Notes: generated by a model not told the origin, from the letters alone. Positions 1-11,500 are shown, counted from the first letter of the stretch. The stretch is DNA of 64,000 nt from Rhodonellum psychrophilum GCM71 = DSM 17998 (GCF_000381545.1 NZ_KB906674.1:487776-551775); one strand, 5' to 3'. Numbers and translations: made by a program.

Positions 1-63
1 CTCAGTTGGTAGAGCGGCAGCCTTCCAAGCTGCAGGTCGCGGGTTCGAGCCTCGTCTCCCGCT
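1..63 (+). tRNA. tRNA-Gly (TCC), 5' end cut by window edge
   Basis: The D arm, anticodon arm, T arm and 3' acceptor strand are visible. The anticodon loop CTTCCAA gives TCC, which reads GGA/GGG glycine codons. The 5' acceptor strand lies outside the window. The acceptor 3' strand ends near base 62 with discriminator T63, and no CCA is encoded. A 9-bp inverted repeat (62-70 with 77-85) begins at the acceptor end and may form a hairpin in the precursor between the two tRNAs. Confidence 0.93.
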
Positions 64-96
64 CAATGCTTTTTCTAGCATTGAGTAATGTTACCA

Positions 97-168
97 GCCG
101 GCGTAGCTCAGTGGTAGAGTACTTCCTTGGTAAGGAAGGGGTCAGGGGTTCAAATCCCCTCGTTGGCT
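97..168 (+). tRNA. tRNA-Thr (GGT)
   Basis: Complete cloverleaf. The acceptor stem 97-103 pairs with 161-167, including two G-T pairs. The anticodon stem 122-126 pairs with 134-138 around the loop TTGGTAA, so the anticodon at 129-131 is GGT, reading ACC/ACU. No CCA is encoded. It lies 60 bases before tuf with no terminator between, so it is probably cut from a tRNA-tuf transcript. Confidence 0.96.
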
Positions 169-228
169 CAGAAACATTGAATAATTTAACTAATTCATAT
201 CTTTAACTAAAACAGAGGATTTTCACGC

Positions 229-1416
229 ATGGCAAAAGCAACCTTTGACCGTTCCAAACCGCACGTAAATATCGGCACGATTGGTCACGTAGATCATGGT
301 AAGACAACTTTGACTGCTGCCATTACAACAGTATTGGCCAAAAAGGGTCTTTCTGAATTAAGAGATTTCTCTTCTATCGACAACGCTCCGGAAGAAAAAG
401 AAAGAGGTATCACTATCAACACATCTCACGTTGAATATTCGACTGAAAACAGACACTACGCTCACGTAGATTGTCCTGGTCACGCGGATTATGTGAAGAA
501 CATGGTAACTGGTGCTGCTCAAATGGATGGCGCTATCTTGGTAGTGGCCGCGACTGACGGTCCAATGCCACAAACTAGAGAGCATATCCTTCTTGCCCGT
601 CAGGTAGGTGTACCTTCTCTTGTGGTATTTATGAACAAAGTGGATATGGTAGATGATCCTGAACTTCTCGAACTTGTTGAGATGGAGATCAGAGAGCTTC
701 TTTCATTCTATGATTTTGATGGGGATAATATCCCAGTAATTGCAGGTTCTGCACTTGGTGCTCTTAACGGAGAAGCCAAATGGGAAGATACTGTAATGGA
801 ATTGATGAACGCTGTAGATAACTTTATTCCAATCCCAGAAAGGTTGATCGATAAAGATTTCTTGATGCCTGTTGAAGATGTGTTCTCTATCACTGGTCGT
901 GGTACTGTAGCTACCGGAAGAATCGAAAGAGGTGTAATCAACTCTGGAGAGCCTGTAGACATCATTGGTATGGGTGCTGAAGGTTTGAAATCCACTGTAA
1001 CAGGTGTTGAAATGTTCCGTAAGATCCTTAACAGAGGAGAAGCTGGAGATAACGTTGGTCTATTGTTGAGAGGTATTGAAAAATCCCAGATCAAAAGAGG
1101 AATGATTATCTGTAAGCCAGGTTCTGTAAAGCCACATGCGCATTTCAAAGCTGAAGTTTACGTTCTTTCCAAAGAAGAAGGTGGAAGACATACTCCATTT
1201 TTCAACAAATACCGTCCACAGTTCTATTTGAGAACTACGGATGTAACAGGAGAAATCATGCTACCTGAAAATGTAGAAATGGTTATGCCTGGTGATAACG
1301 TTACTATTGAAGTGAAGTTGTTGAGTCCAATTGCACTTGAAAAAGGCCTTAGATTTGCAATCCGTGAAGGAGGTAGAACTGTAGGTGCTGGTCAGGTGAC
1401 TGAGATCTTGGATTAA
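229..1416 (+). CDS. tuf: elongation factor Tu
   Basis: GTPase that delivers aminoacyl-tRNA to the ribosomal A site. The 395 residues are full length. The G motifs are intact: GHVDHGKT at 19-26, RGITI at 59-63, DCPGH at 81-85, NKVD at 136-139 and SAL near 174. Domains 2 and 3 follow. The ATG at 229 sits in an A-rich context without Shine-Dalgarno pairing, as usual in Bacteroidota. A near-consensus -7 (TATCTTTA, 198-205) lies just upstream but has no good -33, so I take transcription to come mainly from the tRNA promoter outside the window. This is the only tuf seen here; none lies between fusA and rpsJ. Confidence 0.99.
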   Translation: MAKATFDRSKPHVNIGTIGHVDHGKTTLTAAITTVLAKKGLSELRDFSSIDNAPEEKERGITINTSHVEYSTENRHYAHVDCPGHADYVKNMVTGAAQMDGAILVVAATDGPMPQTREHILLARQVGVPSLVVFMNKVDMVDDPELLELVEMEIRELLSFYDFDGDNIPVIAGSALGALNGEAKWEDTVMELMNAVDNFIPIPERLIDKDFLMPVEDVFSITGRGTVATGRIERGVINSGEPVDIIGMGAEGLKSTVTGVEMFRKILNRGEAGDNVGLLLRGIEKSQIKRGMIICKPGSVKPHAHFKAEVYVLSKEEGGRHTPFFNKYRPQFYLRTTDVTGEIMLPENVEMVMPGDNVTIEVKLLSPIALEKGLRFAIREGGRTVGAGQVTEILD

Positions 1417-1441
1417 TTCTTCACATTTCTCTATAAAATAA

Positions 1442-1475
1442 AAATGCGATCTCAATTTATTTTGGGATCGCATTT
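1442..1475 (+). terminator. Rho-independent terminator of tRNA-tuf unit
   Basis: A 10-bp stem (1442-1451 with 1466-1475) is followed by a T-rich stretch. It lies 25 bases after the tuf stop. Its 3' arm overlaps the -33 element of the next promoter. Confidence 0.8.
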
Positions 1476-1504
1476 GTTTCTTTATCCTTTTATGTCTAAT
1501 TTTG
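1473..1504 (+). promoter_or_regulatory. promoter for tRNA-Trp/secE/nusG unit
   Basis: TTTG at 1473-1476, a 20-base spacer, then TAATTTTG at 1497-1504. This fits the Bacteroidota sigma-A consensus TTTG, 19-20 bases, TAnnTTTG. Transcription would begin a few bases before the tRNA. Confidence 0.75.
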
Positions 1505-1529
1505 CATTCCTTTTGGATGTGAAAATTTT

Positions 1530-1600
1530 ACGGGCATAGTTCAATGGTAGAATAGCGGTCTCCAAAACCGTTGATGGGAGTTCGAATCTCTCTGCCCGTG
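1530..1600 (+). tRNA. tRNA-Trp (CCA)
   Basis: The 7-bp acceptor stem is 1530-1536 with 1593-1599, and G1600 is the discriminator. The anticodon stem 1555-1559/1567-1571 encloses loop CTCCAAA, giving anticodon CCA (UGG codons). It ends 18 bases before the secE start with no terminator, so tRNA and mRNA are probably separated by processing. Confidence 0.96.
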
Positions 1601-1618
1601 CTTCAAAACAGAATAACC

Positions 1619-1807
1619 ATGAATATCAAAAACTTTGTCGTTGAGTCAATTGATGAAATGAAAAATAAGGTCACATGGCCTCCTTATTCATTTTTACAAA
1701 ACAGTGCTGTTTTGGTCATCGTCGCTTCATTGGTCTTTGCCCTGGTTATAGGGCTTATCGATTTGGGGTTTGAAAATTTGATGACGTGGTTTTATGATTT
1801 ATTTTAA
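1619..1807 (+). CDS. secE: preprotein translocase subunit SecE
   Basis: Small single-span subunit that clamps SecY in the inner membrane. At 62 residues it is the short bacterial form. An amphipathic N-terminal part with the VTWP-type motif (KVTWPPY) precedes one transmembrane helix at about residues 27-50. The reading frame stays open upstream into the tRNA-Trp gene, but the ATG at 1619 gives the conserved N-terminus MNIKNFV and avoids overlap with the tRNA. nusG follows 17 bases later, the usual secE-nusG pairing. Confidence 0.96.
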   Translation: MNIKNFVVESIDEMKNKVTWPPYSFLQNSAVLVIVASLVFALVIGLIDLGFENLMTWFYDLF

Positions 1808-1824
1808 TTGAATTACAATTACTG

Positions 1825-2382
1825 ATGACTGAACATAAGTGGTACGTACTTAGGGTGGTAGCAGGACAAGAAAAGAAAGCTAAAACTTATTTAGACAATG
1901 AAATTCTTCGTCAAAAGCTTGAGGATTATATTCCTGAGGTGCTGATACCTTCCGAAAAAGTTTACGAAATGCGTAATGGCAAGAAAAGAGTGAGGGAAAG
2001 AAATTTTTTCCCTGGCTATGTATTGGTCAATGCGGATTTGAGCCATGGTGAGGCCAATCATGTGATTACAAGTATCCCGGGTGTTATCGGTTTCTTAGGG
2101 TCAAACAAAGGGGGGGCTTCCAAAACCCCTGAACCATTACGTCAGTCGGAAATCAATAGGATTTTAGGTCGTGTTGAGGAGATTGACGAGTTTACAGAGA
2201 AGCTTGATACGCCATTTATAATAGGAGAAACCGTTAAAGTAATGGATGGTCCTTTTAGTGGTTTCGCGGGAACAATAGAAGAGGTGTTCGAAGACAAGAA
2301 GAAATTGAATGTTATGGTCAAGATCTTCGGTCGAAACACACCTGTAGAATTAAACTTTATACAAGTAGAAAAACAAGACTAG
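1825..2382 (+). CDS. nusG: transcription termination/antitermination factor NusG
   Basis: Binds the RNA polymerase clamp to modulate pausing and links transcription to Rho or the ribosome. The 185 residues show the NGN domain (WYVLRVVAGQEKKA at 6-19, FFPGYVLV at 61-68) and a C-terminal KOW domain at about 133-165. Bacteroidota NusG proteins are of this length. It lies between secE and rplK with 3 bases before rplK, so translational coupling is likely. Confidence 0.98.
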   Translation: MTEHKWYVLRVVAGQEKKAKTYLDNEILRQKLEDYIPEVLIPSEKVYEMRNGKKRVRERNFFPGYVLVNADLSHGEANHVITSIPGVIGFLGSNKGGASKTPEPLRQSEINRILGRVEEIDEFTEKLDTPFIIGETVKVMDGPFSGFAGTIEEVFEDKKKLNVMVKIFGRNTPVELNFIQVEKQD

Positions 2383-2385
2383 GAA

Positions 2386-2829
2386 ATGGCTAAGGAAATC
2401 ACTGGTTATGTGAAATTACAGGTGAAAGGTGGCCAGGCAAATCCATCGCCTCCAGTTGGTCCTGCCCTTGGTTCCAAGGGTTTGAACATCATGGAGTTCT
2501 GTAAGCAATTCAATGCTAGAACCCAAGAGAAAATGGGACAGGTTGTGCCCGTTTTGATTACTATTTATTCAGACAAGTCTTTTGACTTTGTGGTAAAAAC
2601 TCCACCAGCTGCAAATATGCTGATTGAGGCTGCAAAGGTAAAAAATGGATCTGCTGAACCGAATAGGAAAAAAGTAGGCTCTGTCACATGGGATCAGGTT
2701 AAAGAAATTGCTGAAGTGAAAATGCCTGATCTAAATGCCTTTAAGGTTGAGTCAGCTATGAAAATGATAGCTGGAACAGCAAGAAGCATGGGAATCACAG
2801 TATCTGGAAAAGCCCCCTGGGAGGGATAA
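2386..2829 (+). CDS. rplK: 50S ribosomal protein L11
   Basis: Part of the GTPase-associated centre that contacts 23S helices 43/44 and the elongation factors. The 147 residues carry the proline-rich N-terminal motif [13 protein letters not shown] (about 21-33) and a C-terminal RNA-binding domain. It starts 3 bases after nusG and is followed 10 bases later by rplA. In many bacteria L1 represses rplK-rplA translation; I did not identify an L1 target hairpin here. Confidence 0.99.
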   Translation: MAKEITGYVKLQVKGGQANPSPPVGPALGSKGLNIMEFCKQFNARTQEKMGQVVPVLITIYSDKSFDFVVKTPPAANMLIEAAKVKNGSAEPNRKKVGSVTWDQVKEIAEVKMPDLNAFKVESAMKMIAGTARSMGITVSGKAPWEG

Positions 2830-2839
2830 TTAAAAAACT

Positions 2840-3538
2840 ATGGCTAAGTTAACAAAAAAGCAAAAAGAAGCTCTTTCTAAGTACGACGCAAGCCAACAGT
2901 ACTCCTTGGAGGAAGCTTCTTCTATCGTGAAAGAAATATCTCTAACCAAATTTGATGCCTCCGTGGATATCGATGTCCGATTGGGTGTTGATCCTAGGAA
3001 AGCTGACCAAATGGTAAGAGGTGTTGTTGCCTTGCCGCATGGCACAGGTAAAGATGTTAGAGTACTTGTACTCTGCACGCCCGATAAAGTAGAAGAAGCA
3101 AAAGAAGCAGGTGCGGACTATGTTGGATTAGACGACTATATAGCAAAAATCGAAAGTGGATGGACTGATATCGATGTGATTATCACCATGCCTAACGTAA
3201 TGGCTAAAGTCGGTAGACTAGGTAGGGTTTTGGGTCCAAGAGGCTTGATGCCGAACCCGAAATCTGGAACAGTAACTTTGGATGTTGCAAAAGCAGTAAA
3301 AGAGGTGAAAGCGGGTAAAATCGACTTTAAAGTAGATAAATTCGGGATCATTCACGCAAGTGTAGGGAAAGTTTCATTCGACCCGGAGAAAATCCAAGAG
3401 AATGTTAAAGAACTTATCCAAACGATCTCTAAGTTAAAACCATCTTCTTCTAAAGGTACATATTTCAGAAGTATACATTTGTCAAGCACAATGTCTCCTG
3501 GAATAATAGTAGATAAAGGAAGTATTCAAGGAATTTAA
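2840..3538 (+). CDS. rplA: 50S ribosomal protein L1
   Basis: L1 stalk protein involved in release of deacylated tRNA from the E site. The 232 residues match the family length. The conserved segment [12 protein letters not shown] lies at about 134-145. Two bases separate its stop from the rplJ start, so it is coupled to the L10 gene. Confidence 0.99.
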   Translation: MAKLTKKQKEALSKYDASQQYSLEEASSIVKEISLTKFDASVDIDVRLGVDPRKADQMVRGVVALPHGTGKDVRVLVLCTPDKVEEAKEAGADYVGLDDYIAKIESGWTDIDVIITMPNVMAKVGRLGRVLGPRGLMPNPKSGTVTLDVAKAVKEVKAGKIDFKVDKFGIIHASVGKVSFDPEKIQENVKELIQTISKLKPSSSKGTYFRSIHLSSTMSPGIIVDKGSIQGI

Positions 3539-3540
3539 TC

Positions 3541-4080
3541 ATGACTAGAGAGGAAAAAAGTAAAATAATCGAAGGTCTTACTGAGAAATTCAAAGAAAAT
3601 CCATATTTCTATATCACGAATGCATCGGGTTTTTCTGTAGCGCAAGTAAACGCTTTCAGAAGGTCCTGCTTTGACAAAGGTGTAGAATATAAGGTTTACA
3701 AAAATACACTGATCAAGAAAGCATTAGAAAATCTTGAGACAGATTATACTGAATTTGCAGAAAAAACCTTGAAAGGATTCTCAGGAGTTATGTTCTCGAA
3801 AGAGTTGGGTAACCTTCCTGCTAAAGTCCTTCTTGATTTTAGAAAGAAACAAGGTAAGAAAGAAACAAGACCTTTATTCAAAGGTGCTTCGATAGATTCA
3901 AGTTTATATATTGGTGAAGAGCAATTAGAATTGCTTTCCAACCTTAAAACTAAGAATGAATTGATCGGAGACGTTATCGGTCTTCTTCAATCTCCTGCCA
4001 AAAATGTTATCTCTGCTCTTAAGAGTGGTCAGAATACATTGGCTGGGCTTGTTAAAACCCTTTCCGAAAGAGAACAATAA
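3541..4080 (+). CDS. rplJ: 50S ribosomal protein L10
   Basis: Base of the L7/L12 stalk. The N-terminal half binds 23S rRNA and L11, and the C-terminal helix carries L7/L12 dimers. The 179 residues are normal length. It begins 2 bases after rplA and ends 48 bases before rplL, the usual arrangement for making one L10 with several L12 copies. Confidence 0.98.
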   Translation: MTREEKSKIIEGLTEKFKENPYFYITNASGFSVAQVNAFRRSCFDKGVEYKVYKNTLIKKALENLETDYTEFAEKTLKGFSGVMFSKELGNLPAKVLLDFRKKQGKKETRPLFKGASIDSSLYIGEEQLELLSNLKTKNELIGDVIGLLQSPAKNVISALKSGQNTLAGLVKTLSEREQ

Positions 4081-4128
4081 TATTATACAATCAATCAGTT
4101 AAAAATCAACAATTTAAAAAATAATACA

Positions 4129-4506
4129 ATGGCAGATCTTAAAGCGTTCGCTGAACAGTTAGTTAACCTAACTGTTAAAGAAGTAAGTGAATTAGCCGCA
4201 ATCCTTAAGGATGAATATGGTATCGAACCTGCAGCAGCTGCAGCTACAGTTGTAGCTGGTGGTGGAGCAGGAGAAGGTGCTGCTGAAGAAGAAAAAACTT
4301 CTTTTGATGTTATTCTTAAAGCTGCTGGTGGTTCTAAACTAGCTGTAGTTAAACTTGTAAAAGAATTAACCGGTCTTGGTTTGAAAGAAGCAAAAGAGCT
4401 TGTTGACTCAGCTCCAAAAGCTGTTAAAGAAGGTGTAACCAAAGACGAAGCTGAAGCTTTGAAAGCTGCTCTTATTGAGGCTGGTGCTGAAGTAGAAGTT
4501 AAATAA
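4129..4506 (+). CDS. rplL: 50S ribosomal protein L7/L12
   Basis: Acidic stalk protein that recruits translational GTPases. The 125 residues comprise an N-terminal dimerization helix, an Ala/Gly-rich hinge (about 36-55) and the globular C-terminal domain with the factor-binding helix ([20 protein letters not shown]). The intercistronic region after it has two hairpins that may reduce read-through into rpoB. Confidence 0.99.
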   Translation: MADLKAFAEQLVNLTVKEVSELAAILKDEYGIEPAAAAATVVAGGGAGEGAAEEEKTSFDVILKAAGGSKLAVVKLVKELTGLGLKEAKELVDSAPKAVKEGVTKDEAEALKAALIEAGAEVEVK

Positions 4507-4546
4507 TTTGAATAACCTTACCTCATAGGTAAAGGTTATCAGAAAT

Positions 4547-4572
4547 GACCTGACTGAAGAGTCAGGTCTTTT
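4547..4572 (+). terminator. attenuator-like hairpin between rplL and rpoB
   Basis: A 9-bp perfect stem (4547-4555 with 4560-4568) with a 4-base GAAG loop is followed by TTTT and a T-rich tail. A second imperfect hairpin (4512-4539) lies just upstream. No consensus promoter is visible before rpoB, so partial read-through of this site is the likely route to rpoBC expression. Confidence 0.65.
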
Positions 4573-4660
4573 CCTGTTTGTGACCATGCTGAAAATAGCA
4601 TTATTCCAAGCATAAATATCCCTATTACGTTATTCATTATCACTATAAACTTATACTGAC

Positions 4661-7600
4661 TTGGCTATCCAGAATCAAACCGAAAGGAAAAGTTTCTCAT
4701 CCATTAAGGTAGTCAAAGACTATCCTGATTTCCTAAATATCCAATTACAATCTTTCAAGGATTTCTTTCAATTGGATACTCCCGCAGAAAAAAGAAGACA
4801 GGATGGTCTTTTCAAGGTGTTTTCCGAGAATTTCCCAATAAGCGATTCCAGGGAAAATTTCACACTTGAATTTATTGATTATAATGTGGATCCTCCAAAG
4901 TACAGCGTCGGGGAATGTATCGATAGGGGATTAACCTATTCTGTACCCCTGAAAGCCAAACTACGTTTACTTTGTTCTGACGAAGACAACGAGGATTTTG
5001 AAACTATTGAGCAAGAGGTATTTCTTGGAAATCTACCTTACATGACCGAAAAAGGATCATTTGTGATCAATGGGGCTGAACGAGTCATCGTTTCCCAACT
5101 TCACAGGTCTCCAGGTGTGTTCTTTGCCCAAAGTAAACATACCAACGGAACTAAACTATATTCAGCCAGAATTATCCCGTTCAAGGGAAGTTGGATAGAA
5201 TTTGCTACCGACATCAACAATGTGATGTATGCTTACATTGACCGTAAGAAAAAATTCCCTGTAACTACTTTGTTGAGGGCAATTGGTTATGGTTCTGATA
5301 AGGACATCCTTGATTTATTCGGTCTTTCAGAGGAAATTTCCTCAACTAAAGCCAATCTTAAAAAAGTCACCGGAAGAAAACTCGCCGCGCGTGTTTTGAG
5401 AACATGGGTAGAGGATTTTGTAGATGAGGATACTGGTGAAGTAGTTTCTATCGATAGAAACGAAGTATTGCTGGAAAGAGATTCCATACTTTCAGACGAA
5501 GATATCGAAATGATCTTGGAATCTGGTGCGAAATCCATCATTCTCCATAGAGAAGATGTAAACGTTGCAGATTTTTCCATCATTTACAATACGTTGCAAA
5601 AGGACAATTCCAACTCTGAAAAAGAAGCGGTTGAAGTTATCTATAGGCAACTTAGAAATACGGAAGCTCCCGATGAAGCAACTGCAAGAGAGGTAATCCA
5701 CGGACTTTTCTTTTCAGACAAGCGGTATGATTTGGGTGAAGTTGGTAGGTATAGAATCAACAAAAAATTAGGGTTAAGTATTGATTCTGAAAAGATCGTT
5801 CTTACTACTGAAGATATTATCAGCATTGTAAAATATTTGATCGGACTGATCAATTCTAAAGCAGTTGTGGATGATATAGATCACTTGAGTAATAGAAGGG
5901 TAAGAACTGTAGGCGAGCAATTGTACAGTCAATTTGGTGTTGGACTTTCTAGAATGGCGAGAACCATCCGTGAAAGGATGAACGTTCGTGACAACGAAGA
6001 TTTCAAACCAGTTGATTTGATTAATGCAAGAACGCTTTCTTCTGTTATCAATTCATTTTTTGGAACGAATCAGCTTTCCCAATTCATGGATCAAACCAAT
6101 CCATTGGCTGAGTTGACACACAAAAGAAGATTGTCAGCTTTGGGTCCAGGTGGACTTTCCAGAGAGAGAGCAGGATTCGAAGTTCGAGATGTGCATTACA
6201 CGCATTACGGCCGTCTTTGTACCATTGAAACCCCAGAGGGTCCAAACATTGGTTTGATTTCCTCGCTTTGCGTTCACGCCAAAGTGAATTCAATGGGCTT
6301 CTTAGAAACACCTTACCGTAAGGTGAAGGAAGGTAAAGTGAGTATGGATGTCAATGATATCGTATTCCTTACCGCTGAGGAAGAAGATGACAACAACATT
6401 GCGCAGGCAAATGCACCTTTGGATGTGAAGGGATACTTCATAAACGAGAAAGTAAAGGCGAGATTTGAAGGAGATTTTCCGGTACTGGATCCAAAAGAAA
6501 TCACCTTTATGGATGTTGCACCGAATCAGATTGTTTCTGTTGCTGCTTCACTTATTCCTTTCTTGGAACATGATGATGCGAATAGAGCTTTGATGGGATC
6601 TAACATGCAACGCCAGGCTGTTCCATTATTGAAAGCAGAAGCGCCAATCGTGGGTACAGGTCTGGAAGCAAGAGCTGCGATCGATTCAAGATCGTTGATC
6701 ATTGCGGAGATGGATGGTGTGATAGATTATGTAGATGCCAAAAAAATCATCGTTAAATATAAACTTACCGAAGATGACATTTTAGTCAATTTCAGTGACG
6801 AATATAAAACATATGACCTGATCAAATTCAGGAGAACCAATCAGGACACAACCATAAACCTTACCCCCTTGGTTTTGAAGGGAGAAAAGATTTCTAAAGG
6901 TCAGGTTTTGGTTGAGGGATATTCCACCAACAAAGGTGAGCTAGCTCTTGGTAAGAACCTAAGGGTTGCTTATATGCCTTGGCAAGGTTACAACTTTGAA
7001 GATGCGATCGTTATTTCTGAAAGAGTCGTACGTGAGGACGTATTTACGTCCATCCACATTGAAGAATTCCAGCTTGAAGTTAGAGATACAAAGAGAGGGG
7101 AAGAAGAATTGACTTCTGAGATTCCTAACGTCTCTGAAGAAGCTGTGAAAAACCTGGATGAAAACGGGATTATCAGAATAGGTGCAGAACTGAAGGAAGG
7201 AGATATCATTATTGGTAAGATTACGCCAAAGGGTGAAACAGACCCAACTCCTGAAGAAAAATTGCTTAGGGCGATATTTGGAGATAAGGCTGGAGATGTA
7301 AAAGATGCATCTTTGAAAGCCTCGCCTTCATTGAATGGAGTCGTGATTGAAACCAAACTTTTCTCAAGACCGAAAAAAGACAAGGATTTGAGAATCAAAT
7401 CCAAAGCTGAGGTTGAAAAATTGAAGTCAAAATATGCCAAAGATCTTTTGGGTGTTAGGGCTCAAATGATCAACAAATTAGTGACTTTATTGGATGGTAA
7501 AACTTCCCTTGGAGTGAGGCATAAGTTTGGTGACGAAATCATTAGTAAAGGAGTTAAATTCAGCTTCAAAAACATCGATCACAACTTGTTCCCTGCCAAA

Positions 7601-8536
7601 AACCCATATAGGGACGAAAGCAATTACAATGTACAGGAAGAAGCGAATTTGATTTCTGATATCATTTTGGATGATTGGACAGAAGATGCCCATACAAATA
7701 GTTTGATCCAGAAATTGGTCAAAAACTATACAAACACCAGAAACGAGATCTCAGGTATATTCAAAAGAGATAAGTTTACGCTTGAGGTAGGAGATGAATT
7801 GCCTGCCGGTATCGTTCAACTTGCCAAGGTTTATGTTGCCAAAAAACGTAAGTTGAAAGTTGGAGATAAAATGGCTGGGCGTCACGGTAATAAAGGTATT
7901 GTTGCGAAAATCGTGAGAGAAGAGGACATGCCATTCTTAGAAGACGGTACGCCAATGGACATTGTATTGAATCCACTTGGTGTTCCTTCAAGGATGAATA
8001 TCGGACAGATTTTCGAAACTGTATTGGCATGGGCCGGTAAAGAATTGGGAAGAAAGTATTCTACACCAATTTTTGATGGTGCGACCATGGAAGAAGTCGC
8101 TGCGGAATTAGCCGAAGCGAAATTGCCTCCATATGGTAGAACATACCTTTATGATGGTCTTTCGGGTAAGAAGTTTGATCAACCGGTTACGATAGGGATC
8201 ACTTACATGCTTAAACTTGGGCACCTTGTAGATGACAAGATGCACGCAAGGTCTATCGGACCATACTCCTTGATTACACAACAGCCATTGGGTGGTAAAG
8301 CCCAGTTTGGTGGTCAGCGTTTTGGGGAAATGGAAGTATGGGCATTGGAGGCATTTGGTGCTTCTCATGTGTTGCAAGAAATACTTACCGTGAAGTCTGA
8401 TGATGTAGTGGGTAGAGCCAAGGCATATGAAGCAATTGTAAAAGGGGAAAACCTTCCGAAACCAAATATTCCGGAATCCTTTAATGTATTGGTTCATGAA
8501 CTAAGAGGCTTGGCACTCGAAATTACATTAGACTAA
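4661..8536 (+). CDS. rpoB: DNA-directed RNA polymerase subunit beta (TTG start)
   Basis: Catalytic beta subunit of RNA polymerase. The 1291 residues carry the usual beta landmarks, including the rifampicin-site region ([32 protein letters not shown], given here in two parts: [12 protein letters not shown] and [16 protein letters not shown]), the [14 protein letters not shown] segment and the C-terminal region that packs on beta'. The start is TTG at 4661: an in-frame TAA lies at 4646-4648, no ATG lies between, and the residues after TTG match the expected N-terminus of Bacteroidota RpoB. The rifampicin region looks wild type. Confidence 0.98.
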   Translation: MAIQNQTERKSFSSIKVVKDYPDFLNIQLQSFKDFFQLDTPAEKRRQDGLFKVFSENFPISDSRENFTLEFIDYNVDPPKYSVGECIDRGLTYSVPLKAKLRLLCSDEDNEDFETIEQEVFLGNLPYMTEKGSFVINGAERVIVSQLHRSPGVFFAQSKHTNGTKLYSARIIPFKGSWIEFATDINNVMYAYIDRKKKFPVTTLLRAIGYGSDKDILDLFGLSEEISSTKANLKKVTGRKLAARVLRTWVEDFVDEDTGEVVSIDRNEVLLERDSILSDEDIEMILESGAKSIILHREDVNVADFSIIYNTLQKDNSNSEKEAVEVIYRQLRNTEAPDEATAREVIHGLFFSDKRYDLGEVGRYRINKKLGLSIDSEKIVLTTEDIISIVKYLIGLINSKAVVDDIDHLSNRRVRTVGEQLYSQFGVGLSRMARTIRERMNVRDNEDFKPVDLINARTLSSVINSFFGTNQLSQFMDQTNPLAELTHKRRLSALGPGGLSRERAGFEVRDVHYTHYGRLCTIETPEGPNIGLISSLCVHAKVNSMGFLETPYRKVKEGKVSMDVNDIVFLTAEEEDDNNIAQANAPLDVKGYFINEKVKARFEGDFPVLDPKEITFMDVAPNQIVSVAASLIPFLEHDDANRALMGSNMQRQAVPLLKAEAPIVGTGLEARAAIDSRSLIIAEMDGVIDYVDAKKIIVKYKLTEDDILVNFSDEYKTYDLIKFRRTNQDTTINLTPLVLKGEKISKGQVLVEGYSTNKGELALGKNLRVAYMPWQGYNFEDAIVISERVVREDVFTSIHIEEFQLEVRDTKRGEEELTSEIPNVSEEAVKNLDENGIIRIGAELKEGDIIIGKITPKGETDPTPEEKLLRAIFGDKAGDVKDASLKASPSLNGVVIETKLFSRPKKDKDLRIKSKAEVEKLKSKYAKDLLGVRAQMINKLVTLLDGKTSLGVRHKFGDEIISKGVKFSFKNIDHNLFPAKNPYRDESNYNVQEEANLISDIILDDWTEDAHTNSLIQKLVKNYTNTRNEISGIFKRDKFTLEVGDELPAGIVQLAKVYVAKKRKLKVGDKMAGRHGNKGIVAKIVREEDMPFLEDGTPMDIVLNPLGVPSRMNIGQIFETVLAWAGKELGRKYSTPIFDGATMEEVAAELAEAKLPPYGRTYLYDGLSGKKFDQPVTIGITYMLKLGHLVDDKMHARSIGPYSLITQQPLGGKAQFGGQRFGEMEVWALEAFGASHVLQEILTVKSDDVVGRAKAYEAIVKGENLPKPNIPESFNVLVHELRGLALEITLD

Positions 8537-8584
8537 TTCAAAAAAAATGGGCCTATAAAGCCCTTCACATATTCATAAAGAATT

Positions 8585-11500
8585 ATGGCGTTCAGAAAAA
8601 ACAAAAAACTAAACAACGACTTTTCCAGAGTCACCATTAGTTTAGCTTCTCCGGAATCAATCCTGGATAGCTCTCATGGAGAAGTGACGCAGCCTGAAAC
8701 TATCAATTACAGAACTTACAAGCCTGAAATGGGTGGATTGTTTTGTGAGCGAATTTTCGGTCCCGTGAAAGACTGGGAATGTCATTGTGGAAAATATAAG
8801 CGCATAAGATATAAAGGGATTATTTGTGACCGTTGTGGCGTTGAGGTTACCGAAAAGAAAGTGCGTAGAGAAAGAATGGGCCACATTGAATTGGTCGTTC
8901 CTGTTGCGCATATCTGGTACTTCAAATCCCTTCCCAACAAAATAGGTTACCTATTGGGCTTGCCTACCAAAAAACTTGATCAAATTGTTTACTATGAAAG
9001 GTATGCAGTGGTTCAAGCAGGTATCAAAGGTGAAGATGGCATTCAGTATCTTGATTTTTTGACTGAAGATGAGTATTTGGACATTATGGATAAACTCCCT
9101 AAGGAAAACCAAATGCTTGATGATGCCGATCCAAATAAATTCATCGCCAAAATGGGCGCGGAAGTCATCGAGATGTTGTTGTCCAGGTTGGATCTTGATG
9201 ATCTTTCCTATAGCCTAAGACATCAGGCGGCTACCGATACTTCTCAACAAAGAAAAGCGGAAGCTTTGAAAAGGTTGAAAGTTGTAGAAGCTTTTAGAGA
9301 TGCAAGAACCAGGATCGAAAACCGTCCCGAGTGGATGGTGGTTCGTATGGTTCCTGTGATTCCACCGGAGTTGAGACCTTTGGTTCCTTTGGATGGTGGT
9401 AGATTTGCCACTTCAGATTTGAATGATCTGTACAGAAGGGTGATCATCAGAAACAACCGTCTGAAAAGATTGATTGATATCAAGGCGCCTGAGGTGATCT
9501 TGAGAAACGAAAAAAGGATGCTACAGGAAGCAGTGGATTCACTTTTCGACAATTCAAGAAAAGTAAACGCTGTAAGATCTGATGGCAATCGAGCCTTGAA
9601 GTCACTTTCAGATATGTTGAAAGGTAAACAAGGTCGTTTCCGTCAAAACCTTTTGGGAAAAAGGGTTGATTATTCTGGACGTTCAGTGATTGTTGTAGGA
9701 CCGGAATTAAAGCTTCACGAGTGCGGTTTGCCCAAGAATATGGCAGCGGAACTTTTCAAGCCTTTTATTATCAGAAAATTGATAGAAAGAGGAATTGTGA
9801 AAACCGTAAAATCTGCAAAGAAAATCGTTGATCGTAAGGATCCGGTTGTTTGGGATATCCTTGAGAATGTATTGAAAGGTCATCCGATTCTTTTGAATCG
9901 TGCTCCTACCCTACACAGATTGGGTATTCAAGCATTCCAACCGAAGTTGATTGAAGGAAAAGCCATACAATTGCATCCTTTGGTATGTACCGCATTCAAT
10001 GCCGATTTCGATGGTGACCAGATGGCTGTTCACGTTCCTTTGGGACATGAAGCGATCTTGGAAGCCTCTACTTTAATGCTTTCTTCCCACAATATTCTGA
10101 ATCCTGCCAATGGAGCACCGATTACGGTACCTTCGCAGGATATGGTTCTCGGATTGTATTACGTTACAAAAGGTAAGCGATCCACGCCAGATGAAATTGT
10201 TTTGGGAGAAGGAATGACTTTCTACGGACAGGAAGAAGTTATTATAGCCTTGAATGAAGGACAAGTTTCTCTTCACGCCTTTATCAAGTGTAAGGTAATG
10301 GTAAGAGAAGACAACGGAGACAGAGTTGAAAAAATCATTGAAACCGTTGCCGGTAGATTGATTTTCAACCAATTTGTTCCTGAAGAAGTAGGTTATGTAA
10401 ACGAACTTTTGACCAAGAAGAAGTTACAGCAAATTATTTCGGAGATCGTAAAGATTTGCGGTATCGCAAAAACTGTACATTTCTTGGATGATATCAAGCA
10501 TCTTGGATTTCAAATGGCATATGAAGGCGGTCTATCCATGGGATTGAACGATGTTATTATTCCGGAAGAAAAGGATGTTTTGATCGATAAGGCAAAGGGT
10601 GATGTGGACCAAGTTTGGAACAACTACCTCATGGGTCTGATCACAGACAATGAAAGATACAATCAAGTAATTGATATTTGGACAAGAACCAATTCCAACC
10701 TTACCAACATTCTGATGAAACAGATGGAGGAGGATAACCAAGGGTTCAATGCCATTTATATGATGATGCACTCCGGCGCAAGGGGTTCGAGAGAACAAAT
10801 TCGTCAGTTGGGCGGAATGAGAGGGCTGATGGCCAAACCACAGAAAAACCTTCAAGGTTCGGTTGGTGAAATCATCGAAAACCCGATTCTCTCCAACTTT
10901 AAGGAAGGTCTTGATGTATTGGAATACTTTATTTCTACTCACGGTGCCCGTAAGGGTCTTGCTGATACAGCCCTTAAAACTGCCGATGCTGGTTACTTGA
11001 CCAGAAGATTGGTGGATGTGGCGCAGGACATGATTATCTCAGAAGATGATTGTGGTACATTAAGAGGACTGATTGTACAGCCATTGAAAGACAATGACGA
11101 GATCGTAGAGCCGCTATCCGAAAGAATAGTAGGTAGGGTTTCTGTTCATGATGTCTATGACCCTGTGTCGGAAGAGCTTCTTATTACCGCCGGAATAGAG
11201 ATTTCCGATGAGGTTGCCAAGAAAGTAGATGAATCTACGATCGAGGAGGTTGAGATTAGGTCTGTATTGACCTGCGAAACCAGAAGAGGAGTTTGTGCAA
11301 AATGTTACGGACGTAATCTTGCCACGGGTAGGATGGTTCAGAATGGGGAATCTGTCGGTGTTATCGCTGCACAGTCCATTGGTGAGCCAGGTACTCAGTT
11401 GACATTAAGAACTTTCCACGTTGGGGGTACTGCATCCAATATTTCAGTAGAAGCAAGTATCAATGCCAAATTTGAAGGTGTCATTGAATTCGAAGAGGAA

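Noticed and set aside
64..206. Open frame running through both tRNA genes at the left edge
   Set aside because: It overlaps two clear tRNA genes in the same strand and has no protein features.
4581..4606. Small hairpin ATGCT-GAAAAT-AGCAT between rplL and rpoB
   Set aside because: Only 5 bp with an AT-rich loop; no T tract; probably chance.
8537..8584. Possible terminator between rpoB and rpoC
   Set aside because: The GGGCCTATAAAGCCC hairpin has a short stem and no T tract, and rpoC has no promoter of its own, so the pair is best read as one transcript.
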